A stretch of DNA of 64,000 nt, taken from Conus ventricosus. Taxonomy: Eukaryota > Mollusca > Gastropoda > Neogastropoda > Conidae. Where the stretch lies: assembly GCA_018398815.1 (NCBI GenBank), contig CM031601.1, positions 33,971,975 through 34,035,974 of the forward strand, written 5' to 3'. Shown piece by piece: positions 53,939-64,000 of this stretch; within the stretch, counting starts at the first letter, position 1, and the number at the start of each line of letters is the position of its first letter. Below the pieces are notes generated by a model. It made no database searches, was not told the DNA's origin, and worked only from the letters and a program-made list of their open reading frames with translations. Position numbers and translations under genes: made by a program.

Positions 53939-54535
53939 AAAAACATGCCACTATCATTCAAACTATGCATGAAATTATAATTGTTATTATTAGTATTTTA
54001 CTACTATTATCATTATTGTTATTGTTCTTCTTATTATTATTATTATTTACACAGCGCCTAACCCTGATTAGAGTGCAAGCTGGAAGTGCTTTCATTTATA
54101 CAGCATGCTGCCTACCTGGGTGGAGCCACCTGAAGAGCTCTGCTAGCGCTACATTCAGTCATTGCCCATTTCATTAAGTCTGATATCAATCACTTATTGT
54201 TTCAGTAATGCTTTCATTTTTTTTTTTTTTTTAGTCATGGAGGATGCATGCTATGTGTATATGTGTCACCCATATCAACGGCTAAACTGGCTTCTGAAAT
54301 TTGGTGATGGTATTTCACATGTGTGCAAGATATCATGCATGCGTTCACACACAGAACCTTGGTTTGTAGTCTCATAAGAAGGATTTTTTGGGAAATCTGC
54401 AAATAAAACGAGCAAGGCATGTGTACATCAACCGGAATTGATTACTCCCAGGCATTTGACTTTACATAAAAATCAGTTCAACAGCATGCATCTGATGTAC
54501 CTGGAGTTGCTGCTGACCTTCAGAAGTGAATGTTG
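53939..54535. other. intron 1 of copy 2, mostly unique
   Basis: One further unit of the ATCATGCCACTATT array opens the stretch, followed by (TTA)n-rich sequence and unique sequence. No gene seen. Confidence 0.6.
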
Positions 54536-54662
54536 ATATCAGTGAAAAGTGTTTGTCACATCGATTATGTTTGTCACATCGATTGTGTTTGTCACATCAA
54601 TTGTGTTGTCACATCGATTGTGTTTGTCACATCAATTGTGTTTGTCACATCGATTATGGAGG
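54536..54662. repeat. 18-20-bp minisatellite, about 6 copies
   Basis: The unit is TTTGTCACATCGATTGTG. Confidence 0.9.
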
Positions 54663-54847
54663 ATTGGAACGGGAGAGTATTAGTGAGTGATGAAACCAGT
54701 CAGAGAGAACAAGTGGGGTTAAAGACGTTAGGCTTCAGACAGACATGAAATGATGACTGTGCGAGATCAGTCCTCAGTCACTGCAAGTTTTTATACAGCT
54801 GCCTCTGCATTTCAGTGTGAATGTCAGAAACACTGTTTGCTTTTCAG

Positions 54848-55022
54848 TGAGCAGCTGTACAAGGCCATGGCCGACAGGATGGTGTCAGACGGCTACAAAG
54901 AGGCCGGCTATGAGTACGTCCACATTGATGACTGCTGGGCCGCCCCTCAACGGGATGGAGAGGGAAGGCTGCAGGCAGATCCTGATCGCTTTCCTAGTGG
55001 CATAAAGGCTTTGGCTGACTAT
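54848..55022 (+). CDS. NAGA: GH27 copy 2, exon 2
   Basis: The exon is 175 bp, phase 2 in and phase 0 out, with a strong acceptor (GTTTGCTTTTCAG) and donor GTGAGT. Its protein is identical to that of copy 1 exon 2 ([11 protein letters not shown] ... HIDDCW ... GIKALADY). The DNA differs at two third-codon positions (GAC/GAT and GGG/GGA). Intron sequence on either side shows no similarity to copy 1 beyond the splice-site bases. Confidence 0.96.
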
Positions 55023-55039
55023 GTGAGTCGCCATATGTA

Positions 55040-56050
55040 ATGTAACGCATTGACAGTGTAATGTTAGTGGATTTTTATTAGGCTTTTTTATTATGACTGC
55101 GTCAGTGTCTGCGTGAAATGTATCACACTGTAGCTTTAATGGCAATGATGATTATCAAGCATTAGGCGTTTGTCAGTATAACGACATGGTAATGATAAAA
55201 CTAAACGCTTTAGGCTTCAGTCAGCATACGGACATTTTAGTGGTAAAATCAACCACATTAGGCTTAGACAGTATAAGGACATTTTAATGGTAAAATTCAC
55301 CACTCAGGCTTATAATGACATTTTAATGGTAAGATTAACCACATTGGGCTTTTGTCAGTATAGTGACATTTTAGTGGTAAAATAAACACATGAGGCTTTT
55401 GTCAGTATAATGACATTTTAGTGGTAAAATTCAACGCATCAGGCTTCAGTCAGCATAAGGATATTTTAGTGGTAAGATTAACCACATTAAGCTTATGTTA
55501 GTTTAATGATATTTTAATTGTAGAATTAAACACATTAGGCCTCAGTCAGCACAATGAATTTTTAGTGGTAAAATTAACCGCATTAGGCTTTAGGCAGTGT
55601 AATGACATTGTAGTGGTAACATTAACTAATCAGGCTTCAGGCAGTGTAATGACATTTTAGAGATAAGATTAACCGCATTAGGCTTCAGGCAGTGTATTGA
55701 CATTTTAGAGATAAGTTTAACCGCATTAGGCTTCAGGCAGTGTAATGACATTTTAGAGATAAAATTAACAGCATTAGGCCTTAGGCAGTGTAATGACATT
55801 GTAGTGGTAAAATTAACTTATCAGGCTTCAGGCAGTGAAATGACATTTTAGAGATAAGATTAACCGCATTAGGCTTCAGACAGTGTATTGACATTTTAGA
55901 GATAAGTTTAACGCTTTTGGCTTCAGGCAATGTAATGTTTTAGAGATAAAATTAACTGCATTAGGCTTTAGGCAGTGTAATGACATTGTAGTGGTAAAAT
56001 TAACTTATCAGGCTTCAGGCAGTGTAATGTTTTAGTGGTAACATTTACCC
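55040..56050. repeat. about 48-bp minisatellite after exon 2, about 20 copies
   Basis: The unit is GGCAGTGTAATGACATTTTA GTGGTAAAATTAACCGCATT AGGCTTCA. The first diverged unit starts about 20-40 bp after the donor (GACAGTGTAATGTTAGTGG). Confidence 0.9.
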
Positions 56051-56200
56051 TCTCATACTGTCTTCATGATCACAGGCATGCTGTATACTTGTCCAAGGCG
56101 TTGGATAACCATTTGATGTAAAGAGACTGTTTGAACCACATCATGTCTTTGTTTCCTTCAATGTCTGTAAACATGTGGATCATACTGTGATAAGATACTT
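56051..56200. other. unique intron sequence
   Basis: Nothing recognised. Confidence 0.5.
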
Positions 56201-56690
56201 TTGCACTTCGGTCTACAATTACTATAGAATTCTTCAACAGTTTGACTACCATTATATTTGTAGTAACACAGATGTAGAGATTGTTTTGTAGATAAATCAG
56301 CTGATGTATATTTGGAAAATCTTAGATATTAAAATGGTTTTGTAGACAGACCTTTATACTTTGGAAACATTGATACAGACTCATTTTGTAGATACATCAG
56401 TCTGTGTTATATTTTTGGACAGCAGAGATGTAATGTAGAAGGACCAGTGTAAGTAAGTTTTTATAACAATGGAGACGTAGAGATTGTTCTATGGATGGAC
56501 CACTATATGTAGGTTTTTGGATAACAGGGATAGAGGCTTGGCGTTATAGAAAAAACCAGTAGGGTATATGTATTTATTTAGATGACAGAGGAGTTGAGTT
56601 TGTTTTATAGATTGTTAAACTGATGTATCTATTTATGGAGTAACACAGATTAAACGATTGTTAATGACAGAAAATATTGTGTTGATTATA
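56201..56690. repeat. decayed about 75-bp tandem repeat, 6 units
   Basis: Words such as GTAGAGATTGTTTTGTAGAT, GTAGAGATTGTTCTATGGAT and GAGTTTGTTTTATAGATTG recur at regular spacing, showing an old array. Confidence 0.6.
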
Positions 56691-57145
56691 GTCACACTTA
56701 TTCACTGAGAGAGACCAGCATAGCCAAATGATTTTGCCATATTTTGTGTACATGTTTGGTGAAAATATGAATTTTTTTTAGTGGTAATTGCATTTGTGGT
56801 GTTTAGCCTTTGTGTTATCTTGATGTGCTTTGACGTAAAAGTGATGACTCTTGCCAAGTCTCATGCAAAGTCTCGTTTGGCTGTATCAGAGTCTTCAACA
56901 GCTTGTTGGTACATACAATATGCCATAAATTACCATTAAAAACAAAGCAGAATGAAACAAAACTGGCAAGAGAACATGACTTTGTGCCTAAGTATGCTGA
57001 GGATTCAGCTTTGTAAGTAATCTGTATTGTGAGGAACTATTTCAAATGTAGTTACTGTAAAACAGAATATCTCTCCACCCTTTGCTGTCTATGATGCATA
57101 GCATTCTTTTACTGATTTAGTCATTGGTAGGTGAAAATGAACCCC
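56691..57145. other. unique intron sequence
   Basis: Nothing recognised. Confidence 0.5.
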
Positions 57146-57640
57146 TCTCCACTCCCCCCTCCCCAATAGTCCATTCACTATACCCCGTCTGTGAACGTCA
57201 TTGCATGCTAAATAGTCCATTCACTACACCCCATCTGTGAATGTCATTGCATGCTAAATAGTCCATTCAATACACCCCATCTGTGAATGTCATTGCATGC
57301 TAAATAGTCCATTCACTACACCCCATCTGTGAATGTCATTGCATGCTAAATAGTCCATTCACTACACCCCGTCTGTGAACGTCATTGCATGCTAAATAGT
57401 CCATTCACTACACACCGTCTGTGAACGTCATTGCATGCTAAATAGTCCATTCACTACACCCCGTCTGTGAACGTCATTGCATGCTAAATAGTCCATTCAC
57501 TACACCCCATCTGTGAATGTCATTGCATGCTAAATAGTCCATTCAATACACCCCATCTGTGAATGTCATTGCATGCTAAATAGTCCATTAATTACACCCC
57601 ATCTGTGAATGTCATTGCATGCTAAATAGTCCATTCATTA
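57146..57640. repeat. 46-bp minisatellite, about 10 copies
   Basis: The unit is AATAGTCCATTCACTACACC CCATCTGTGAATGTCATTGC ATGCTA. Confidence 0.95.
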
Positions 57641-58080
57641 CACATCTGTTGTCGTCACTGCATGCTAGGTAGTCCATTCATTACACATCTGTTGTCGTCA
57701 CTGCATGTTAAGTAGTCCATTCATTACACATCTGTTGTCGTCACTGCATGCTAGGTAGTCCATTCATTACACATCTGTTGTCGTCACTGCATGCTAGGTA
57801 GTCCATTCATTACACATCTGTTGTCGTCACTGCATGTTAAGTAGTCCATTCATTACACATCTGTCGTCGTCACTGCATGCTAGGTAGTCCATTCATTACA
57901 CATCTGTTGTCGTCACTGCATGTTATGTAGTCCATTCATTACACATCTGTTGTCGTCACTGCATGTTAAGTAGTCCATTCATTACACATCTGTTGTCGTC
58001 ACTGCATGTTAAGTAGTCCATTCATTACACATCTGTTGTCGTCACTGCATGTTAAGTAGTCCATTCATTACACATCTGTG
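57641..58080. repeat. 43-bp minisatellite, about 10 copies, derived from the 46-bp one
   Basis: The unit TAGTCCATTCATTACACATC TGTTGTCGTCACTGCATGCT shares its frame and start with the neighbouring array, so one family shifted unit length at about 57640. Confidence 0.95.
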
Positions 58081-58084
58081 GACA

Positions 58085-58470
58085 TCACTGCATGATACCT
58101 TCACCTGTGAAATCTTACACATTGTCACTGGATTATAATGATACCCTCACCTGTCATATACACACTGTGAGTGGATTATAATGATACCCTCACCTGTGAT
58201 ATATACACTGTCAGTGGATTATATTGATACCCTGACCTGTCATATACACACTGTGAGTGGATTATAATGATACCCTCACCTGTGATATATACACTGTCAG
58301 TGGATTATAATGATACCCTGACCTGTCATATACACACTGTGAGTGGATTATAATGATACCCTCGCCTGTGATATATACACTGTCAGAAGATTATAATGAT
58401 ACCCTGACCTGTCACATAAACACTGTGATTGGATTATAATGATACCCTCACTTGTGGCTGGTCTGTATAG
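58085..58470. repeat. 43-bp minisatellite, about 8 copies
   Basis: The unit is GGATTATAATGATACCCTCA CCTGTGATATATACACTGTC AGT. Confidence 0.93.
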
Positions 58471-58589
58471 GTTGGTCACTGAAATGTTGCCTCTGTTACT
58501 GGATTATAATGATAGCCTAACAGAACACCCCTCATGTTGAAGTATTCCTTGAGGTGTGCATTCAGGGACCAGTAATATTGGTTTCACAC

Positions 58590-59620
58590 TTCACTCATAT
58601 CGCCTTTGTTGTTTTTTGTTGTCATTTGGGTGTACTAAACAGTAGGCACCTGCATGTTGTCATTTGGGTTCATAGAATAGTAGGCCTGCTTGTTGTCATT
58701 TGGGTCCATTGAATAGTAGGCCTGCATTTTGTTATCATTTGGGTACATTGAATAGTAGGCCTGCATGTTGTTATCATTTGGGTATATTCAATTGTAGGCC
58801 TGGATGTTGTTGTCATCTAGGTACATTGAATAGTAGGCCTGTAGGTTGTCATTTGGGTACATTGAATAGTAGGCCTGCATGTTGTCATCATTTGGGTACA
58901 TTGAATAGTAGGCCTGCATGTTGTCATCATTTGGGTACATTGAATAGTAGGCCTGCATGTTGGTTGTCATTTGGGTCCATTGAATAGCAGGCCTGTATGT
59001 TGTTGTCATTTGGGTCCTTTGAATAGTAGGCCTGTATGTTGTTGTCATTTGGGTCCTTTGAATAGTAGGCCTGTATGTTGTTGTCATTTGGGTCCTTTGA
59101 ATAGTAGGCCTGCATGTTGTTGTCATTTGGATCCATTGAATAGTAGGCCTGCATGTTGTTGTCATTTGGGTACATTGAATAGTAGGCCTGCATGTTGTTG
59201 TCATTTGGGTACATTGAATAGTAGGCCTGCATGTTGTTGTCATTTGGGTACATTGAATAGTAGGCCTGCATGTTGTTGTCATTTGGGTACATTGAATAGT
59301 AGGCCTGCATGTTGTTGTCATTTGGGTACATTGAATAGTAGGCCTGCATGTTGTCATTTGGGTACATTGAATAGTAGGCCTGCATGTTGTCATTTGGGTA
59401 CATTGAATAGTAGGCCTGCATGTTGTTGTCATTTGGGTACATTGAATAGTAGGCCTGTACTTTCTTGTCATTTGGTCCATTGAACAGTAGGCTTTCATTT
59501 TGTTGTGATTTGAATATGTTGAATAATACAGCATGTATTTTGCGTTTGGGCACATTGAATAGTTGACTTGCCTTTCATTGTAAGTTGGGTACATTGAACA
59601 GCAGGCCTGAATTTTTGTTT
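58590..59620. repeat. 39-bp minisatellite, about 26 copies
   Basis: The unit is GTCATTTGGGTACATTGAAT AGTAGGCCTGCATGTTGTT. Its length keeps minus-strand frames of 352 and 208 codons open (QAYYSMYPNDNN repeats), judged artefacts. Confidence 0.95.
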
Positions 59621-59764
59621 GATCCTGTGAACACAGTGAAGTTCTCATAGGGAATGGATACTTGGAATGTTGATGGATACCTATGATGCTGTTTTGGAGT
59701 TGTTGTCTGCTACTATTCAGCCCTTTCACCCACTGCATTTGAGTAAATCCACTGAACTGATGAA

Positions 59765-60215
59765 ACCTTACAGGTGAAGTACGTGACACTGAGGGGGAGG
59801 TCAGATGGTGTAACAGGTGAAGCAGTGGGGACACAACACAATGCAAGAGTCACTGAGGGGGAGGTCAGATGGTGTAACAGGTGAAGCAGTGGGGACACAA
59901 CACAATGCAAGAGACACTGAGGGGGAGGTCAGATGGTGTAACAGGTGAAGCAGTGGGGACACAACACAATGCAAGAGACACTGAGGGGGAGGTCAGATGG
60001 TGTAACAGGTGAAGCAGTGGGGACACAACACAATGCAAGAGACACTGAGGGGGAGGTCAGATGGTGTAACAGGTGAAGCAGTGGGGACACAACACAATGC
60101 AAGAGACACTGAGGGGGAGGTCAGATGGTGTAACAGGTGAAGCAGTGGGGACACAACACAATGCAAGAGACACTGAGGGGGAGGTCAGATGGTGTAACAG
60201 GTGAAGCAGTGGGGA
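59765..60215. repeat. 64-bp minisatellite, 7 copies
   Basis: The unit is AGATGGTGTAACAGGTGAAG CAGTGGGGACACAACACAAT plus GCAAGAGACACTGAGGGGGA. The copies are almost identical, so the array is young. Confidence 0.95.
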
Positions 60216-60332
60216 ACTTCTGCTGTACAAGATGAGTTTTGTGAATCCACCCCAATCTATTACAGGCTTTTTAAAAATTAATTCAAAGAGCATATCATGC
60301 ATGATTTCAAATATTTGTATAAACCTTTTCAG

Positions 60333-60507
60333 GTCCATGAGCGAGGGCTGAAGCTGGGGATCTACACTGATATTGGCTATGCCACCTGCCAAAAGTACCC
60401 TGGCTCTGAGTTCTACCTGCAGAGCGATGCCAAGTCGTTTGCAGAGTGGGGCGTGGACCTGGTGAAGACTGATGGGTGTTACACCAATTTCCACCAGACC
60501 GACTTTG
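60333..60507 (+). CDS. NAGA: GH27 copy 2, exon 3 (catalytic nucleophile)
   Basis: The exon is 175 bp, with acceptor AAACCTTTTCAG, phase 0 in, phase 1 out before GTGAGT. It encodes [20 protein letters not shown] and ends [25 protein letters not shown] is the canonical nucleophile motif of GH27. It aligns without gaps to copy 1 exon 3. Confidence 0.95.
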
Positions 60508-60905
60508 GTGAGTTGAAGAACAAAGACAGACCAACCTTGGTGAGTTGAAGAACAAAGACAGACCAATTTTGGTGAATTAAAGAACACAGACAGTCTATCT
60601 TTGGTGAGTTGAAGACCAAAGACAGACCAGTTCTGGTGAGTTGAAGAACAAAGACAGACCGATCTTGGTGAGTTGAACAAGGACAGACCGATATTGGTGA
60701 GTTGAACAAAGACAGACCAATTTTTGTGAGCTGAGGAACAAAGACCGACTTGAGTGAGTTGAAGAACAAAGACAGACCGACTTTGGTGAGTTGAAGAACA
60801 AAGACAGACCGACTTTGGTGAGTTGAAGAACAAAGACAGGCTGACTTTGGTGTGTTAAAGAAGAACGACAGACTGATTTTGGTGAGTTGAAAACAAAGAC
60901 AGTGT
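60508..60905. repeat. about 32-bp array carrying copies of the exon 3 donor, 13 units
   Basis: The unit CCGACTTTGGTGAGTTGAAG AACAAAGACAGA is the exon end (GACTTTG) plus the donor GTGAGT and the next intron bases. About nine units keep GGTGAGT. Confidence 0.93.
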
Positions 60906-61139
60906 ATGTAAACGGTAGAACAGGCTAAATTTCTATGTGAAGTGTATAAGAATCCTCCCCAGTTATTGTCAGAGACAAGGGGTGTGTGTGTGCTTGGCCG
61001 GGGGGGAGGGGGGGGTATGCTTTTTGTGACATTGCTGTGAATTCACCAGTTAGAATCAGAGGTAAGAGGTTGATTGACTTCTGTCAATGTGTTTGAGAGA
61101 GGGGGAGCTTGCTGTCTGTGGTATAGCTGTGAAAAGCAA
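60906..61139. other. intron 3 unique sequence
   Basis: G-rich run near 61000-61014; nothing else recognised. Confidence 0.5.
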
Positions 61140-61560
61140 TATTTCTGTCACAGGATGTTATGACCATTAATCTGTATGAAGGGGGAGGTAGCAATAATTT
61201 CATCAAGGAGAGTTATGACCATTGATCTATATGACGGAGGTGGAGGTAGCAATACTTTTATCACTGGTAGCTTATGACCATTGATCTATATGAAGAGGGG
61301 GAGGTAGCAATACTTTTATCACTGGAAATTTATTACCAATAATCTATATGAAGGAGGGGGAAGTGGTGTACTTTTATCACTGCAAAGTTATGACCAATAA
61401 TCTGTATGAAGAGAGTAAGGGGGTGTACTTTTATCACTAGAAAGTTATGACCAATAATCCATATGAAGGAGGGGAGGGGGCATACTTTTATCACTGGTAA
61501 GTTATGACCAGTAATCCATATGAAGGAGGGGGCATACTTTTGGATTTAGTTCTGATCATG
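61140..61560. repeat. about 57-bp minisatellite, 7 copies
   Basis: The unit contains AGTTATGACCATTGATCTAT ATGAAGAGGGGGAGG and TACTTTTATCACTGG. Confidence 0.9.
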
Positions 61561-62364
61561 TTCAAAGTGTGAATAAACAATTCAAAATTTAAGACTGCGA
61601 TAAAAACTTGTATTGAAGATTATCAAATATATTCATTCACACATCCCATACTCACCCTAAAATCAACAATTTGTAACCAGACAAAGTAGCTGAGAGTTCA
61701 ACTCTCTATTCTCTCAGACTTCTTCCTCTTCTTCTCCTCCTAGCTAATCTTCCTTTTTTTTTCCAACTTGGTGCTCTCTCCTCCTCTGTTTCTACCAAAG
61801 CGACAGGAAATCTTTTTTGTCAAAGAGCACAAATCACTGTTGAAAAAATGTCCAATCAGGAGCAAGCACCCTGTAAAGGTGAGTTTTCAATAGGGTTCAA
61901 ATTGCACACAAAAAAGACCCTTTTTTTCACGTGGGGTGCATGGCATTGACAATAATTGCTTGGTCATGGAGCAGGCATTAGTGAGCTCTCCTTCCCTGAT
62001 TTAATGTCCCTAATTTAATGGACTTCTTTTCAAGTTTCCCAGTTTTCCTCTGCTTCAGAGGGGCACAAATTCCTCTAGAAACTTGTTTTTAATTGCCTGA
62101 AAAACCTGCAATTTCTCTTTCCATTTCCAGTGTGTATCTAGCTTCTGGGGAGTGTTGGGAGGTGAAGGTACTGCCATCCTCCCCCCCCCCCCCTCCCAAC
62201 TCTCAAACAGGGGCACTGCCCCTGCACTTCACCAGGGGCCTGGTTGGTCATAGCTGCCCTGGCCTTCAGTGACTTGAAGTGTCAAAGTGGCAAGCACAGA
62301 GGGGCAGGGATGGGCCAAAGCCATACTGTTATGGTGGGAAAGGCACTGTTTGTGGTTTGTGCAG
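61561..62364. other. intron 3 unique sequence before exon 4
   Basis: No repeat or gene recognised. The acceptor TTTGTGGTTTGTGCAG ends at 62364. Confidence 0.6.
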
Positions 62365-62459
62365 CATTCCCGGCATTCAGCTTCTACCTGAACAGGACTG
62401 GTCAACCCATGCTGCTGGGCTGCAACTGGCCTGCCCCTCAGATGGGAAATCACATCAAG
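62365..62459 (+). CDS. NAGA: GH27 copy 2, exon 4 (substrate-specificity loop)
   Basis: The exon is 95 bp (human GLA exon 4 is 92), phase 1 in and phase 0 out before GTCTGC. It encodes FPAFSFYLNRTGQPMLLGCN then WPAPQMGNHIK. LNRTG is an N-glycosylation site conserved with human GLA. CNWPA holds the two residues that separate NAGA (Ser, Ala) from GLA (Glu, Leu): here Asn and Ala. No matching exon was found in copy 1. Confidence 0.93.
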
Positions 62460-62740
62460 GTCTGCCACACACTGTGCATCCACTAATGATATTCATGTTG
62501 TGTCGTCCTGTGTGTGTTTATGTGAGTGTGTACAAGATACAAGATACAAGAATACTTTATTTCTAAATTCTCACACACACAGACACACACACACACAAAT
62601 GTGAGTATGTACGTCGGCTCGCTCCTATGCATACACATATACACATGCATGTATGTGCATGTCCACACCCACATGTTGTGCACATACATGCATACACATG
62701 AACGCACAAATGCATACACACTGTTATGCAGTGGATATCC
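62460..62740. repeat. intron 4 start with short CA-rich tracts
   Basis: An ACAAGATACAAGATACAAG run and (CA)n at about 62572-62598; no gene. Confidence 0.7.
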
Positions 62741-63960
62741 CATTATTATGATGTGATTGTTATACAGTAGATACCCAGTATTATGATACCATTGTTATGC
62801 AATAGATGCCCATTGATATGATACGATTTTTGTACAGTAGATACCCAGTGTTTTGATTCGATTGTTATGCAGTAGATACCCCATTATTATGATATGATTG
62901 TTACACAGTAGATACCCATTATCGTATGAATGTTATGCGCAAGATACCCCATTATTATGATATGATTGTTACACAGTAGATACCCATTATCGTATGAATG
63001 TTATGCGCAAGATACCCCATTATTATGATATGATTGTTACACAGTAGATACCCATTATCGTATGAATGTTATGGGCAGGATACCCCATTATAATGACTGT
63101 TATGCTGTAGATACCCCATTATCATATGACTCATGCAGTAGATACCCCCTGTTATTATGATTGTTCTGCAGTTGATACTTTATTAAGATATGATTGTTCT
63201 GCAGTTGATACTTTATTAAGATATGATTGTTCTGCAGTTGATACTTTATTATGATATAATTGTTCTGCAGTTGATACTTTATTATGATATAATTGTTCTA
63301 CAGTTGATACTTTATTATGATATAATTGTTCTGCAGTTGATACTTTATTATGATATAATTGTTCTGCAGTTGATACTTTATTATGATATGATTGTTCTGC
63401 AGTTGATACTTTATTAAGATATGATTGTTCTGCAGTTGATACTTTATTAAGATGTGATTGTCCTGCAGTTGATACTTTATTATGATATGATTGTTATGCA
63501 GTACATACTTTATTATGATATGATTGTAAGATTGTTATGCAGTACATACTTTATTATGATATGATTGTAAATGCAGTAGATACCCTATTATTATGATTGT
63601 TTTGCAGTTGATACTTATTATGATATTATTGTTATGCAGTAGATACCCTAGTATTATGATTGTTCTGCTGTTGATACTTATTATGATATTATTGTTATGC
63701 AGTAGATACCCTAGTATTATGATTGTTCTGCTGTTGATACTTATTATGATATTATTGTTATGCAGTAGATACCCTAGTATTATGATTGTTCTGCTGTTGA
63801 TACTTATTATGATGTAATTGTTGTGCAGTAGATACCCTAGTATTATGATTGTTCTGCTGTTGATACTTTATTATGATATGATTGTTGTGCAGTAGAAGCC
63901 CAGTTATGATTAATATATAATTTTAAAGCAGCAGTAATAGATCTTTATGATGACCTGATT
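62741..63960. repeat. 30-38-bp array of acceptor-like units, about 36 copies
   Basis: Units such as TATGATTGTTATGCAGTAGA TACCC and ATGATTGTTCTGCAGTTGAT ACTTTATT repeat up to about 30 bp before exon 5. Many units contain TGTTCTGCAG, an acceptor-like word. Confidence 0.92.
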
Positions 63961-63988
63961 GTTGTGATCTGGATGTGTCCCATTGCAG

Positions 63989-64000
63989 CCCAACTTCAGC
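63989..64000 (+). CDS. NAGA: GH27 copy 2, exon 5 (first four codons, cut by window end)
   Basis: GTGTCCCATTGCAG ends at 63988 and is followed by PNFS in phase 0, matching human GLA KPNYT and copy 1 FNYS at the same intron position. Confidence 0.75.

Larger units (their letters stand above)
51410..64000 (+). other. NAGA: gene: GH27 alpha-galactosidase / NAGA-like, copy 2 (3' end outside window)
   Basis: Exons are at 51410-51571, 54848-55022, 60333-60507, 62365-62459 and from 63989. All phases (2, 0, 1, 0) and lengths fit human GLA. The signal peptide, DDCW, nucleophile KTDGC and an LNRTG glycosylation site are present. Exon 4 carries CNWPA where human NAGA has CSWPA and human GLA has CEWPL, so the small alanine that fits the N-acetyl group is kept. 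This favours NAGA-like activity (inference). The exons carrying the acid/base residue and the C-terminal domain lie beyond the window. Confidence 0.9.

Noticed and set aside
58788..59846. 352-codon minus-strand frame
   Set aside because: It is the 39-bp array read in one frame.

Overview
The window reads as invertebrate animal nuclear DNA, most likely a mollusc and perhaps a gastropod (inference). Short exons with GT-AG edges sit in very large introns packed with minisatellites. A tRNA-headed SINE of about 850 bp, an intact mariner, a truncated hAT-like element, a Ty3/gypsy remnant, LINE 3' ends and Penelope-like pieces with hammerhead motifs are interspersed. More than half of the sequence is tandem repeat.

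Two head-to-tail genes for a lysosomal glycoside hydrolase family 27 enzyme (alpha-galactosidase / alpha-N-acetylgalactosaminidase, NAGA/GLA-like) lie on the plus strand. Copy 1 has exons at 4790-4963, 8350-8524, 11688-11862, 23996-24157, 24916-25113 and 30797-31057 (stop). Copy 2 has exons at 51410-51571, 54848-55022, 60333-60507 and 62365-62459, and its next exon opens at 63989 and runs off the window. Exon lengths and intron phases match the human GLA layout as I know it. I could not find exon 4 of copy 1. Exon 2 is almost identical between copies although exons 1 and 3 are clearly diverged.

Between the two genes (31-51 kb) are long arrays, an inverted SINE, a putative two-exon fragment of another gene (39298-39482 and 42770-42815), and a promoter-like stretch with a palindromic pair of M-box motifs followed by a strong splice donor at 47506, which could be the noncoding first exon of copy 2.

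The most unusual signal is where the arrays come from. Several minisatellites are visibly copies of an exon edge, so they multiply splice acceptors, splice donors or the start codon: the exon 5 acceptor, exon 7 acceptor, exon 2 and 3 donors and exon 6 donor flank of copy 1, and the exon 3 donor and start region of copy 2, plus the donor of the exon at 39.3 kb. Other arrays are expansions of particular segments of one SINE family; a single old SINE at 12.5-17.8 kb has three internal expansions and was split by a 2.5-kb palindromic element carrying hammerhead-like cores. Long open frames across arrays are treated as artefacts of repeat composition.
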